From positions 1-64,000 of IMG/VR virus record IMGVR_UViG_3300025141_013863: a stretch of 64,000 nucleotides of DNA. One strand, written 5' to 3'. Source of the stretch: a virus. Below the pieces are notes generated by a model. That model was given only the letters and a program-made list of their open reading frames with translations, made no database searches and was not told where the DNA came from. Each line of letters starts with the position of its first letter. Position 1 is the first letter of the stretch. The translations under genes were made by a program, and so were the position numbers. Below are positions 30,988 through 40,500 of the stretch, piece by piece.

Positions 30988-31651
30988 AAATCATTATTTT
31001 ACAAAAGACCATGAGAACGCTATAATTCAATATAGCAACACCGATTGCATTAGAGAAAGAACAGAACTATATGTAAAATGGATCCAGCCAGCATTTAATG
31101 AAATGGTTGATAAGATTGTATTTACTTATAAATTTACAAATTTACCAAATTGTGATGTTTTACGAGATGAATGTAAGATTTGGTTGATGACAATTCTTGA
31201 TAAATATGATCCATCAAAAGGCTCCAAGGCCTTTTCTTATTTTTCAGTTATAACAAAAAACTGGTTTATTCATAAAGTCAAAAGGCAGCAAAAAAGAAAT
31301 AAACGAGAAGTTGATTATGATAATATTTCTAAAAGATTCGAGGAAGAGTTTTTATCAACAAGTGAATCATACCTTTCTAACAGAGAAGAGAACGAATTTT
31401 GGAATTCTTTTTATGGGGAGCTAAAATCTTGGGATGCTTCAACGATGAAAGAAAATGATTTAAAAGTGTATAAGGCAATTAATATTCTTTTTGAATCAAA
31501 AGATGACATCGATATTTTTAATAAAAAAGCTATTTACTTATACCTTCGCGAAATTACTGGCTTGAACACAAAACAGATTGTTAATTCATTAAAGAAATTT
31601 CGTAGAAAATATTATATTTTTAAACAAGATTGGGAAAATGGAGAGCTATGA
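30950..31651 (+). CDS. gp55: T4 gp55-like late sigma factor
   Basis: A 233-residue protein with a basic N-terminus (TTQKKQTRKKRKNHYF), then a region resembling sigma region 2: CDVLRDECKIWLMTILDKYDPSKGSKAFSYFSVITKNWFIHKVKRQ contains the helix pair and the KYDP...AFSYF pattern seen in T4 gp55 and its marine relatives. The rest is helical and lacks region 4, again as in gp55. gp55 directs host RNA polymerase to late promoters (TATAAATA) together with gp33 and the sliding clamp gp45, neither of which is in this window. Placement directly before the virion genes fits a late-gene controller. Confidence 0.8.
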   Translation: MTTQKKQTRKKRKNHYFTKDHENAIIQYSNTDCIRERTELYVKWIQPAFNEMVDKIVFTYKFTNLPNCDVLRDECKIWLMTILDKYDPSKGSKAFSYFSVITKNWFIHKVKRQQKRNKREVDYDNISKRFEEEFLSTSESYLSNREENEFWNSFYGELKSWDASTMKENDLKVYKAINILFESKDDIDIFNKKAIYLYLREITGLNTKQIVNSLKKFRRKYYIFKQDWENGEL

Positions 31652-31938
31652 ACAATAATGATTTAGAATCTCTGATTGACGAGGCGCTAGATAATATTCG
31701 TAACGACAGAAAAGCAGCTAGAGAGTTTCTTAATGAGGTTGCAAATCAAATTGCAAATGATGCAGAACAAAATAAATATCTTAGCCCCGTAGCGGCCAAA
31801 CACATTGAAACCCTTCAGAGATCTAATGAACAATTAGTAAAGCTTATCGGCCTTCGACAAAAGGGCCGACCCCATTCGGTCTCTCTTTCTGACGAAGACA
31901 AGGATAGTATATTTGATATGATCCAGGGAGAGAACTAA
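31648..31938 (+). CDS. Small helical protein before the baseplate genes
   Basis: A 96-residue protein, taking the ATG at 31648 that overlaps the sigma stop as ATGA. It is predicted to be almost entirely helical and charged (LESLIDEALDNIRNDRKAAREFL), with a short basic loop RQKGRPHSV. Its stop overlaps the next ATG by one base. It may be a small baseplate chaperone or a transcription-related adaptor. No family is recognised. Confidence 0.7.
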   Translation: MNNNDLESLIDEALDNIRNDRKAAREFLNEVANQIANDAEQNKYLSPVAAKHIETLQRSNEQLVKLIGLRQKGRPHSVSLSDEDKDSIFDMIQGEN

Positions 31939-33164
31939 TGTCTAAAGATTTTGTAGATCCGACCTTGTTATCTGATCCAATAGGCGCCCTGGATATGTAT
32001 GGTAATTCTCTTAGACAAGCTATACGTTTTGATGTCTATGAAGGTAAAACTGTTTTTGAGGCAATCGTTTTGTCAAAGCCAATTTTCCTTGCTGACGCCC
32101 AATTGGGCTCGGAAGCCTCCACTTTTAGCCAAGCATCTGTAGCTGAAGGAAGATTACAAAAATTTTCTTTCAAAGGAAGAATAGTTGATTCCCCTTCGCC
32201 TCACGATTTTTTGCCAGATCCATGTGATTTAAACGATGCTAGCGATGATAAAATTAAAAAGAAGGTCATAAGGAGAACAAACCTTCATACAACATTTATA
32301 TCTTCTGATGATTATACGAGAACAAACTCAACTTTGCCTAATATTGGCGATAAGGTTCGCGTAGAGCTAACTAAAAATGTACACTCTTATAATTTACAAT
32401 ATGGCAAATTCCTTGGGATTGTAAGTAACTTGGTGGGCCCCGATGTTCCCAAAACCGAGCAATGTATATCAGCCAGAGTTGCTTTCGGCACTGGCACTGC
32501 CGCCGGCGTTGCCACCGCTACCGGCGGCAATATGCCCGAGACTGGTTGGAAAATTACTGGAGATGCTCCTTGCACCGGTGAAACTGTAGTTTCTCCATTA
32601 CCCCCCGGCGGTCGAAATAACGGCAGTTTTGCGTCTAGCCGGAAAGGATCCATTCATGGTGCTGCAGACTTTTCCGGCAAGATAGGTACCCCAATATTCG
32701 CCATAGCTGACGGGACGATCTCGGTGGCCTACGCCGGCGAACGAGGCGCACCATGTCCCGATGCCGGCAAGCCCACGTGCGGGCCCAATAAATGCGGAAA
32801 CATGGTCTGGCCATGCCATTGCGGCGGTTGTATGGGAAATTATATAATGATTACACACACTGGGACAGATGAGGGACGAAAAATTGTTTCTTATTATGCA
32901 CATTTAAGCAGCTATACTGTCGCCAAAGGAGCCACGGTGACAGCCGGGCAACAAATTGGCACTATGGGAACTACAGGCAATAGTAGCGGCCCGCATCTTC
33001 ATTTAGAGGTCCGCATCAAGGGTTCCCCAATCGGTCATGGCTCGAAAGGAAAAGTTGATCCTATAGCCTATATGAGCAAGAATGCAGGGGGCAAGTGTGG
33101 CGCCGCCGCGCCAGCCGCTGCACCGGCGCCGGCGGCCGGCGCCGCCGCATCCACTGGCACGTAA
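31938..33164 (+). CDS. Baseplate hub-like protein with M23 endopeptidase domain
   Basis: A 408-residue protein. Residues 1-170 form an N-terminal virion module (VFEAIVLSKPIFLADAQ, then a probable OB-fold around GDKVRVELT and YGKFLGIVSNLVG). Residues about 235-380 are an M23 (LytM-like) peptidase with all zinc-site residues: His240 and Asp244 (HGAADF), His322 (YAHLS) and His353/His355 (PHLHLEV). Six Cys (273, 281, 286, 293, 295, 298) lie in an insertion between them. The tail (about 385-408) is Ala/Pro-rich. This arrangement suggests the tail hub enzyme that opens peptidoglycan cross-bridges at injection, replacing T4 gp5 lysozyme. The next gene duplicates its first 70 residues. Confidence 0.85.
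   Translation: MSKDFVDPTLLSDPIGALDMYGNSLRQAIRFDVYEGKTVFEAIVLSKPIFLADAQLGSEASTFSQASVAEGRLQKFSFKGRIVDSPSPHDFLPDPCDLNDASDDKIKKKVIRRTNLHTTFISSDDYTRTNSTLPNIGDKVRVELTKNVHSYNLQYGKFLGIVSNLVGPDVPKTEQCISARVAFGTGTAAGVATATGGNMPETGWKITGDAPCTGETVVSPLPPGGRNNGSFASSRKGSIHGAADFSGKIGTPIFAIADGTISVAYAGERGAPCPDAGKPTCGPNKCGNMVWPCHCGGCMGNYIMITHTGTDEGRKIVSYYAHLSSYTVAKGATVTAGQQIGTMGTTGNSSGPHLHLEVRIKGSPIGHGSKGKVDPIAYMSKNAGGKCGAAAPAAAPAPAAGAAASTGT
32049..32153 (+). repeat. Upstream copy of a 105-base direct repeat
   Basis: Encodes TVFEAIVLSKPIF through SQASVAEGR near the N-terminus of the M23 hub protein. The partner lies at 33289-33393, 1240 bases away, with most differences at third codon positions. It marks a tandem partial gene duplication. 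Confidence 0.85.
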
Positions 33165-33174
33165 AGGAAATATA

Positions 33175-33429
33175 ATGGGAAAAGATTTTTTAGATCCAGG
33201 TCTGTTTTCGGATGCAATATCTGCAATAGATCTGCACAACAACATGGTTAGACAGCGCTTACGCGGTTTTGATGCTTTTGGAGGGAGAACCGTTTTTGAG
33301 GCAATCGTTTTATCAAAACCTATTTTCCTTGCTGATGCACAGACAGGCGCCGAATCCTCCACCTTTAGCCAAGCATCTGTAGAAGAAGGAAGGCTGGCTT
33401 GCAAAAGAGCCATGGCATTGGAGCTATAG
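33175..33429 (+). CDS. Truncated paralogue of the hub protein N-terminus
   Basis: I use the ATG at 33175 (AAAGGAAATATAATG). The 84-residue product matches residues 1-73 of the M23 hub protein: KDFLDPGLFSDAISAID against KDFVDPTLLSDPIGALD, and FEAIVLSKPIFLADAQ is identical. It then diverges at GRL and stops after eleven unrelated residues. Either it is a free-standing copy of the module, for instance a minor baseplate subunit, or it is the remains of a full duplication that lost its enzyme domain. Six bases separate it from the next gene. Confidence 0.75.
   Translation: MGKDFLDPGLFSDAISAIDLHNNMVRQRLRGFDAFGGRTVFEAIVLSKPIFLADAQTGAESSTFSQASVEEGRLACKRAMALEL
33289..33393 (+). repeat. Downstream copy of a 105-base direct repeat
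   Basis: Partner of 32049-32153. By eye about four fifths of the bases are the same and the protein sequence is more conserved than the DNA, which means the copy has been under protein-level selection for some time after duplication. Confidence 0.85.
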
Positions 33430-33435
33430 CGGCGG

Positions 33436-34518
33436 ATGAGTAAAAAAATATTTAATGATGACTTTTTCGGAAAATTTCGAAGATCCGAAGATCCCAAGAT
33501 GCCCGGTGCGGATCCGGAAAAGGATGAAGATGAGGTTCCTGTAGGTGCGGAGGATCCTCCCTCCCGACCTAGGTTTTCAACTTTACATAAACAAATTCAA
33601 GATGGAAAACGCTTCTTTCAAATTCCGGATCGCGCAGGGCCCATGCAGACCGATTCCGCGGAGCCGAAAATTTCCTTTCGGCCGGCCCCTAGCCAGAGAG
33701 TTATAAGCAAAAGAAGCTCATACATAGTCTTTGGTAAAGACAGGCCTTGCCAACTGCCTTCTGGATATGGCGGAAAGGGCGCCCTAGGTGCTGATGCAAT
33801 TGATATTGTTGTTGGAAGAATGTCATCCTTGCCAAAAGTTAATACGAGAAAGCGGCCGAGAATTGTCAATAGTCATTTTGGAGCAGATGCCGCTAGAATA
33901 TATATTAGTCAATTAACAGATATTGATACAAACTTTGCCATTGCCGATGGGGTCATCGGCAACATTAAGGCCCGTTCCGGTATTGGTATAAAAGCAGACG
34001 TAGTAAGAATTGTTGGCAGAGAAGGAATCAAAATTGTCACCGGTAAAGGGGAATTCCCCGGATTTGGATCATCTGGTGAGCCAAACTCTCTTGGAGGAAA
34101 AATAATACAGCCTTCCCCCACAATTGAGCTAATAGCAGGAAATTACGACGGCCCTAGAACGGTGTTTGGAGGAATGTTTCTGCCACGAGAATCCATAAAT
34201 AGCCTACAACCAGTTGTAGCCGGCGATAATTTAAATTCTGCGTTGAAAGATTTAAATGGAATTATTGAAAAAATAATGTCCGCTATATTTAATTTAGCAG
34301 TCATTCAGTCTGCTTTTAACGCTGCAATTGGAGTAAACCTTTGGCCGGCGAATAGTCCTCATTATGGTGCCGCCGGCGGTGCGTCTGCAACACAAATAAT
34401 AGATATGGTAATTAATAATATATGGCAAACAAGAATAAATGCTAATTTATGGGAGAACAATTATTGTACTCCCTACGGATACAAATATATCTGCAGTAGA
34501 AATGTCTTTGCCACATAA
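33436..34518 (+). CDS. Baseplate/virion protein
   Basis: A 360-residue protein. After a charged, Pro-rich N-terminus (about 1-60) the middle is a string of short alternating strands with Gly turns, for example RIYISQLTDIDTNFAIADG and ADVVRIVGREGIKIVTGKG, which looks like a beta-helix or stacked beta-sheet. The last 100 residues are helical and then Trp/Tyr/Cys-rich. Position between the hub-like gene and the giant baseplate gene suggests a spike or hub component. I do not recognise a named family. Confidence 0.7.
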   Translation: MSKKIFNDDFFGKFRRSEDPKMPGADPEKDEDEVPVGAEDPPSRPRFSTLHKQIQDGKRFFQIPDRAGPMQTDSAEPKISFRPAPSQRVISKRSSYIVFGKDRPCQLPSGYGGKGALGADAIDIVVGRMSSLPKVNTRKRPRIVNSHFGADAARIYISQLTDIDTNFAIADGVIGNIKARSGIGIKADVVRIVGREGIKIVTGKGEFPGFGSSGEPNSLGGKIIQPSPTIELIAGNYDGPRTVFGGMFLPRESINSLQPVVAGDNLNSALKDLNGIIEKIMSAIFNLAVIQSAFNAAIGVNLWPANSPHYGAAGGASATQIIDMVINNIWQTRINANLWENNYCTPYGYKYICSRNVFAT

Positions 34519-34529
34519 GGAATTAAAAA

Positions 34530-37500
34530 ATGGCTGAATCAAAATTTTTAAAATATCAAGATAAAAACGGCGATGGCTTAATTGATGTTTGTGAAGACAA
34601 GGTAGATGTTAAAGAACCGTTTTATTGTCCTCCTTGTATTCCAAATCCTTACGCTGCAATCCCAAATTGGAAAGAATTGGATATTGACGAACCGTTCTTT
34701 AACGAAAGGGTGTGTAAATATCAGGTTGCAGTTGTAACAAAATACACCACAACAATGTCTGATGAGAGTTTGGAAAATTCCGATATGACAGGCGAAGAAG
34801 CCATCGAAGCTACGAATGAGCGCTTCGATGAATATCTTGAAGAAGCGGTTGAATCTTTACTGGTTAATAACTCAAAAGACGATTCGGATCCTTCAAAAAG
34901 TGTTATCCGACAGACAATTGAATATACAGATTTTGACTTAGATGTGCGCCCTAATTCTCGATTAACGCTGCTTTACTCTGTTGAGCAAGAAGTATTGTCA
35001 GCCATTGCCGATGCTGATGATGAGGAAGACGATGAAGAAGACGATGAAGAAGAAGGAACAGCCACTACTGTAGAGTTCCTTGCGGACGAAATAAGACCTA
35101 AAATTACTAAAATAAGAAAAGCCTTAAGGCTTTACTCAAAATATTTAAAAGTTTTTAGAGCAGTAGAGGGCGGCAACATTCTTAGAGTAAAAGACAATAG
35201 TGTATTTAACCTAGAAAATTATGGTGACTCAGGGCGCCTTAAAAAATCTACACTGGGCTCTATTCTTATAGACTTGGATGCTTTTTTAAACAGCAAAGGC
35301 TATAATCTTGCTGGTGTAGGCGGAGGATTTCTTCAAGAAAAAGTTACAAAAATAAGCTTTAGGTTTACTTCAAAATATAAACTAAAGAAAATGAAAGTTT
35401 ATACTGCTGGCTGCGGAGATATACCCAAAATATATGGAAAGAAAAAGCTTAAAGCTTTGAATGCAAAAAGTTCCTTTAAAGATCCAACAGCGCTAGCATA
35501 TTTTGCCCAGCTAAACGAAATGGATTCCGTACTTCAAGGCCGAGAATCGCCCGAGTGGATAGACGTTATCAAAGAATATACTTATCCAGAAGTTTATGAT
35601 ACTTTTCCATCAGTGGAACAAGATCTTAGAACCGGAAGTTGTATAGCTGAACGCTTAAAAGAAGAAGGTAAACAGATTGGACAAGATTTGCTTGATGAAG
35701 CTTTTAGTATCGGAGATGCAATTCTCTATTCTTTTCGTAAAAATACATGCATAGATAGCATTGAAGATTTAGAAGAAGAAGATCGACAGCTTGGATTAAC
35801 TTATAATCCAAAAGCTACGAGTACTCCCACAACCATCAAAGGTATGGCTGCCGAACAAGCACTTAAATCAATTGAGGAAGATGATATATCTTTTAATTCT
35901 TTATGCATACAATTCCTTGCATCCTATGGAGACTCTAAGCCGGGCGGCATGTCGCTGGAGGACTTATATAAGGGAAGTCTGGATAAAATAAAGGTTTGTG
36001 GATTATTTGAGCTGTCGCTTGAAGCCATAGGCTGCTTGCTTAAAGGTTTAACCCTGGAAGAGGCCGCGGGTCGTATGATTAAGTCTGCAATAAAAGGAAT
36101 GTCTCTTGAGAATTTAGGAGATTTTTTCTTAGTAGCGCTTCCGCCACAGAAAGCAAAAGAGATTCAAGATTTAGTGCAGACTAAAATAGATGGTGGAAAT
36201 GTTTTCCCAGACAAATCAAGATCTCAAGAAATTTCAAATGCTATAGCAACTGGAGCCACCGTAGGTGAGCCGTGGACTGATAGCGGAAAAGTACAAGAAG
36301 AAAAAGAATCCATGGTAGAAGGAAATCAAGAATCCATGGTTCCTTCTAGAAGTAGCGAAGGAGTAACACAAAGCAATGCTGGGTCCGCTCCCGGTACATT
36401 GGCCACCGCTAGCGCTTTCAAGGCGCTCAGTGATTCTGTAATTATCGAGGCATACGCCGACGCCCTTATAGAGGTTTATGCAGGCGATATTTTATCTCCA
36501 ATTGAGTTACTAAATAAATATCCAGGCGCCCAGATAATTGCTACTGCTTTGGCTATGTTTGACTGTCCGGAGGCGCCTGAAGATCCCCCAGTTCCGTCTT
36601 TTATGAAGACGGGCGAGTTCCCGTTTTGTAATACTCCGTGGGCAATTTCAATACCGAAATTTGAGAACCCATTTCAGTGGATCCCTGAAATTAAAGATTT
36701 TACAGCTGTTATTTTTAAAATACTCAAATTACAAATTAAACAAATGATTGTAAGATTAATTGTTCAAATGATGCAGAAGATTTGTGCTCTAATAAGCAGC
36801 GCCGCTTGTAAGGGCCTAGGCGCCATCGGTGGAGCGATTACTGGAGAAGGAGAAACTAATGGCCCCGGCGCATTTAGAGACGCAATAAAAGGTGCAATTT
36901 GTGGTGATGATGCCGACGATGAACAAGTAGATAATACGATCGCAGACTTATTTAAGAGTTTGGGTCTTGGTGCTGCAGCTTTAGCAAACCAAGAACGTGT
37001 AGATTCGTTTATGTCTGATTTGTCATCTTCGGTGACAAATAAAGAGCTTATGTCTGCATTCGTAGGCGATCCTTCGTCCGAACTACTGCAAATCGTTGAT
37101 AGGCTGATAGAATACGAGTATACCGAATTCAGAGAAGGGCTGCCTAATCAGAATTCTGCAGCAGATTTTTTTGCAAACGTAGGGAACTTATTTCCAGCAG
37201 ATCTTAAAGATGCCATCAGAGATCAATTAGATGCTCCCGGCGATGAAGATGTGCTACCTGCTAATCCGTCGTTGTGTGCTACCCCCGAACAGATAGAAGA
37301 TTTTTGCGAAAGACGCCAAGCACTCCTTGCCGGTCGCGCTACCCCATCACAGATTGCACAGATGTGTGAGAATACCAGAGATCAAGCAAAGAACGATCTT
37401 GAAGATTTAGGTGATTTATTGCAAGGTGGTTTGCCACAATATCTTGCAAACAATATGCCACCTTTGGTCTCGGATCCTGGTTGTGATAATGGTCTAATCC

Positions 37501-40500
37501 CCTATGAATCAGAAGAAGCTGTTGCGGCTGCATCTATGGCAGCAAAAAACGAATTAAAGAGATTGGAAATAGCATTTACTGTAGACATGCTTGGGAATGG
37601 CCCCGGTGAAAGTAGGTGGGGACTAATCAATATGATTATGTCTGATACAATGGGAAATCCACTAACTGCGCATCATAGAAAGGCCTACTTTAACCCATTC
37701 TACGTTGACTATTTTACCGAAGAGGACGAGGACGATACCGATTGGAAAGATTTACTCGCAGGAAGATTTATACCTGTATCTGTTCAAAGAGGCGCCTTTC
37801 CCGCTAAAGTTGCCGAATGGCTAGAATATCAGCTGCTTGGTGATGAGTCCGTCGTAGCAGCCACAGATTTTCGAGATTCTTTGTCTTTTAGTTCTAACAA
37901 TAATTATATAGGACCGCAAGTAACTACGGCTTCCTTTGAAGATTTGGGCCTGACACACAAGCCCCTCGCTGTTCAAGTTGCAGCGGGCGCTCTGACTGTT
38001 GCTGGTGCTGGCATAGCCGGCGCCATGGCCGCCGCAGCTGGTGCAGGGGAGTTATATGAAAAACCAGAAATCAAATTATATGAATTACCTGATTTGGGAT
38101 ATAATGTTGGGATTAAAGTTGATTTAGAAAATGAGGGCATGAGGTTTATACGAAAAGGGAGGAAAGCCGATCCAGATACTACGCTCGTATTCAAAGACAA
38201 TGCTAAAGGGTTGAGACTGGGAGACAATTCAAAAGACTCAGCATATTCATATGGATTTGATCTTGAAATGTATTTGTCGGATTTAGAGAACACAGCGCCA
38301 ACGATGTATGCCAGCAACCTCGCCAGCAAGACCCAGCCCGTGCCGGAAAAAACTATTCACAATATTTATAGTGATAATGTTAGGATATCAATTGTTGAGA
38401 AATATAATCCTGGTGCAAAATTTGAATCTCCGCTCAATAAAATTTCGTTTTTCCCAATCCCAGCTGTTGGTGACGATAACAACGAAGAGACAGTAATATC
38501 TGAGGTAAAGTATGAATTTAGTGCTTCAGATAATGCTCTTGATGAACTAGATCTGTCAAATTATCCTAGCTTTGCTAAGAGCTTTTCGGGCGAAAAAGAA
38601 TATTTGCCGCAAGTTGTGCTCTTGAAAGAGATACTCAATAATAGAGGAGCGAATTTTAGCAGCGCTGATATTAAAAATGCACATGATGAAATAATGACAA
38701 CTTTCTTAGATAATTTTGCAACAATAATTGGAACAGACAATCCTGCCTTTAATTATGGCGCCGAATTCGATCAGCTATCCGAAACTGACGTGGAATATGT
38801 TTTAGGCCCAGGCTATAGAGATTCTGGTATATCATATGGCGAGGCAGAAATTGAAGGAGAGGACGAAGACGGCAATAAAGAATATCGTAAAATTTTGAAT
38901 AATGATATGATTTTAGGCATGAGTCGCATGCAATATCAGCTTGAGGAAGGAACATATGAGGGCTCTGCTACGATAAACAGAGTGCATTATTTAAACCCTA
39001 ACCAGTTTGGAGGAACTTATATGAACCCTCCTGTATATATTGAGCCTATTAAAAATGAAGGTTGGATGGGCGTGTTAGATGCATTATTTCCTGAGTTAAC
39101 ACACTGTAAAAATGGTAAAAAAGATTTAGTTAACTTTGGAGAACTTGAAGACTTAATTACAGATCGTAGACCAAACATACCTCACGATGAAAGACTTAAG
39201 AGTAGCGATCCTGAGTGCATTGAACAGCTTCCATATAACAGAATTTTAGAAAGGGATTCGGCCGCATCCTTAGAGGGAATTATTACTGCAGCCATCAGAA
39301 TTTTTATTGCCACACACGTTGTAAGATCCCTAGCAACATTTTCTAAATTTAAGATGGACTTTCCTGACATATTTAGTGATATATATGCTGCATATATTGT
39401 TGAGAGTATGGAGGAGGCGTTATCTGGCGCCGACGATGATAAGGTGGAAAGGTTTAGCCTCTTTAAAGATTCTGAGTTTTGGATTGCGTTTTTAGAACAG
39501 TCTGTCCAAATGTATGCGCGGAGAATAGACGACGGCTATGTAAGCGATCCGCCCCGACAAGCTCTCGATGCGTTGGCCAATTTAAACGACATGCAAGGAA
39601 GGCACCTGATCGCAAGCAAAGAATCCCTAAAGCGAGCCAAAGAGGCCAATACCGTTAAAAGAACAAAAACACTAAGAAATTATCGTGAAGAGAAAAATTT
39701 CAATGCTGTTTACCGCACGAGAGATGATGCAAAGAAAGTTCTCAAAGAATTGGTCTCAGAACAATTAAATATAATGGGCCCCCGACTTGTTGACGCTCTT
39801 AAATCTATTGGTGTAACCCCAGAAGTTAGAGATATGTCTCACTATGTATTTGAAAATTTAGTACAGGGCGCCGAATTAGATTTGTCAGATGAAGCTATGG
39901 TAATGACAAGTACCGAGCTGCCTACAGAGGGAGGCCTTGAAGATCAATATACTTCTGGTGGTGAGTTTAGTGTTTATAAGGTAAATGATCCTGATGCTGG
40001 ATATTCCCAAGGCGATGAATATGTTGGATATTATCATACACATTTAGACGAAGAAGATAACTTAAACTATATGGCAGGAGAAGTTCATGTTGACGGTCCT
40101 CATAATTTATTAATGCCTTTCTCAACTAAAGTTAGTTTACCAATTGGCGATGTTGCCAATTATGGAGCTTCGGCATCGTCGGACAATAGTCAGCCTTTCT
40201 TGATTGAGAAATATATTAGTATTGATAATGTAAAATATTCATCATCTGATGCGGTAGATAAGATTCTAGCAAATGATGGAAATCTAAATATTTCAGATGT
40301 ATATCCAGGCACTTTAGAGCTTATTTATGCTCCCGGCAATATTGAATTAGACTTTCACGGCACTGAGGATGAAGAAGCTGCCACGACCCGCGCAGCGCCA
40401 ACTGATGTGGTAATAGGAATTAAGGGAAACATTGGAGTAAGATATGGCTTGCGTCTTTCCGTTGTTATTGATGGACAAAGAGCCACTGTGACTACTGTAG

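Noticed and set aside
33390-33443. A possible -1 frameshift in the duplicated module that would extend it to SHGIGAIAADE and a TAA at 33441
   Set aside because: No slippery heptamer or downstream structure is visible, and the ordinary stop at 33427-33429 leaves sensible spacing to the next gene.
33003-33497. A 164-codon open frame on the minus strand over the end of the M23 gene and the duplicate gene
   Set aside because: It is antisense to two well-supported genes and owes its length to the GC-rich Ala/Pro stretch; it has no ribosome binding site or recognised domain.
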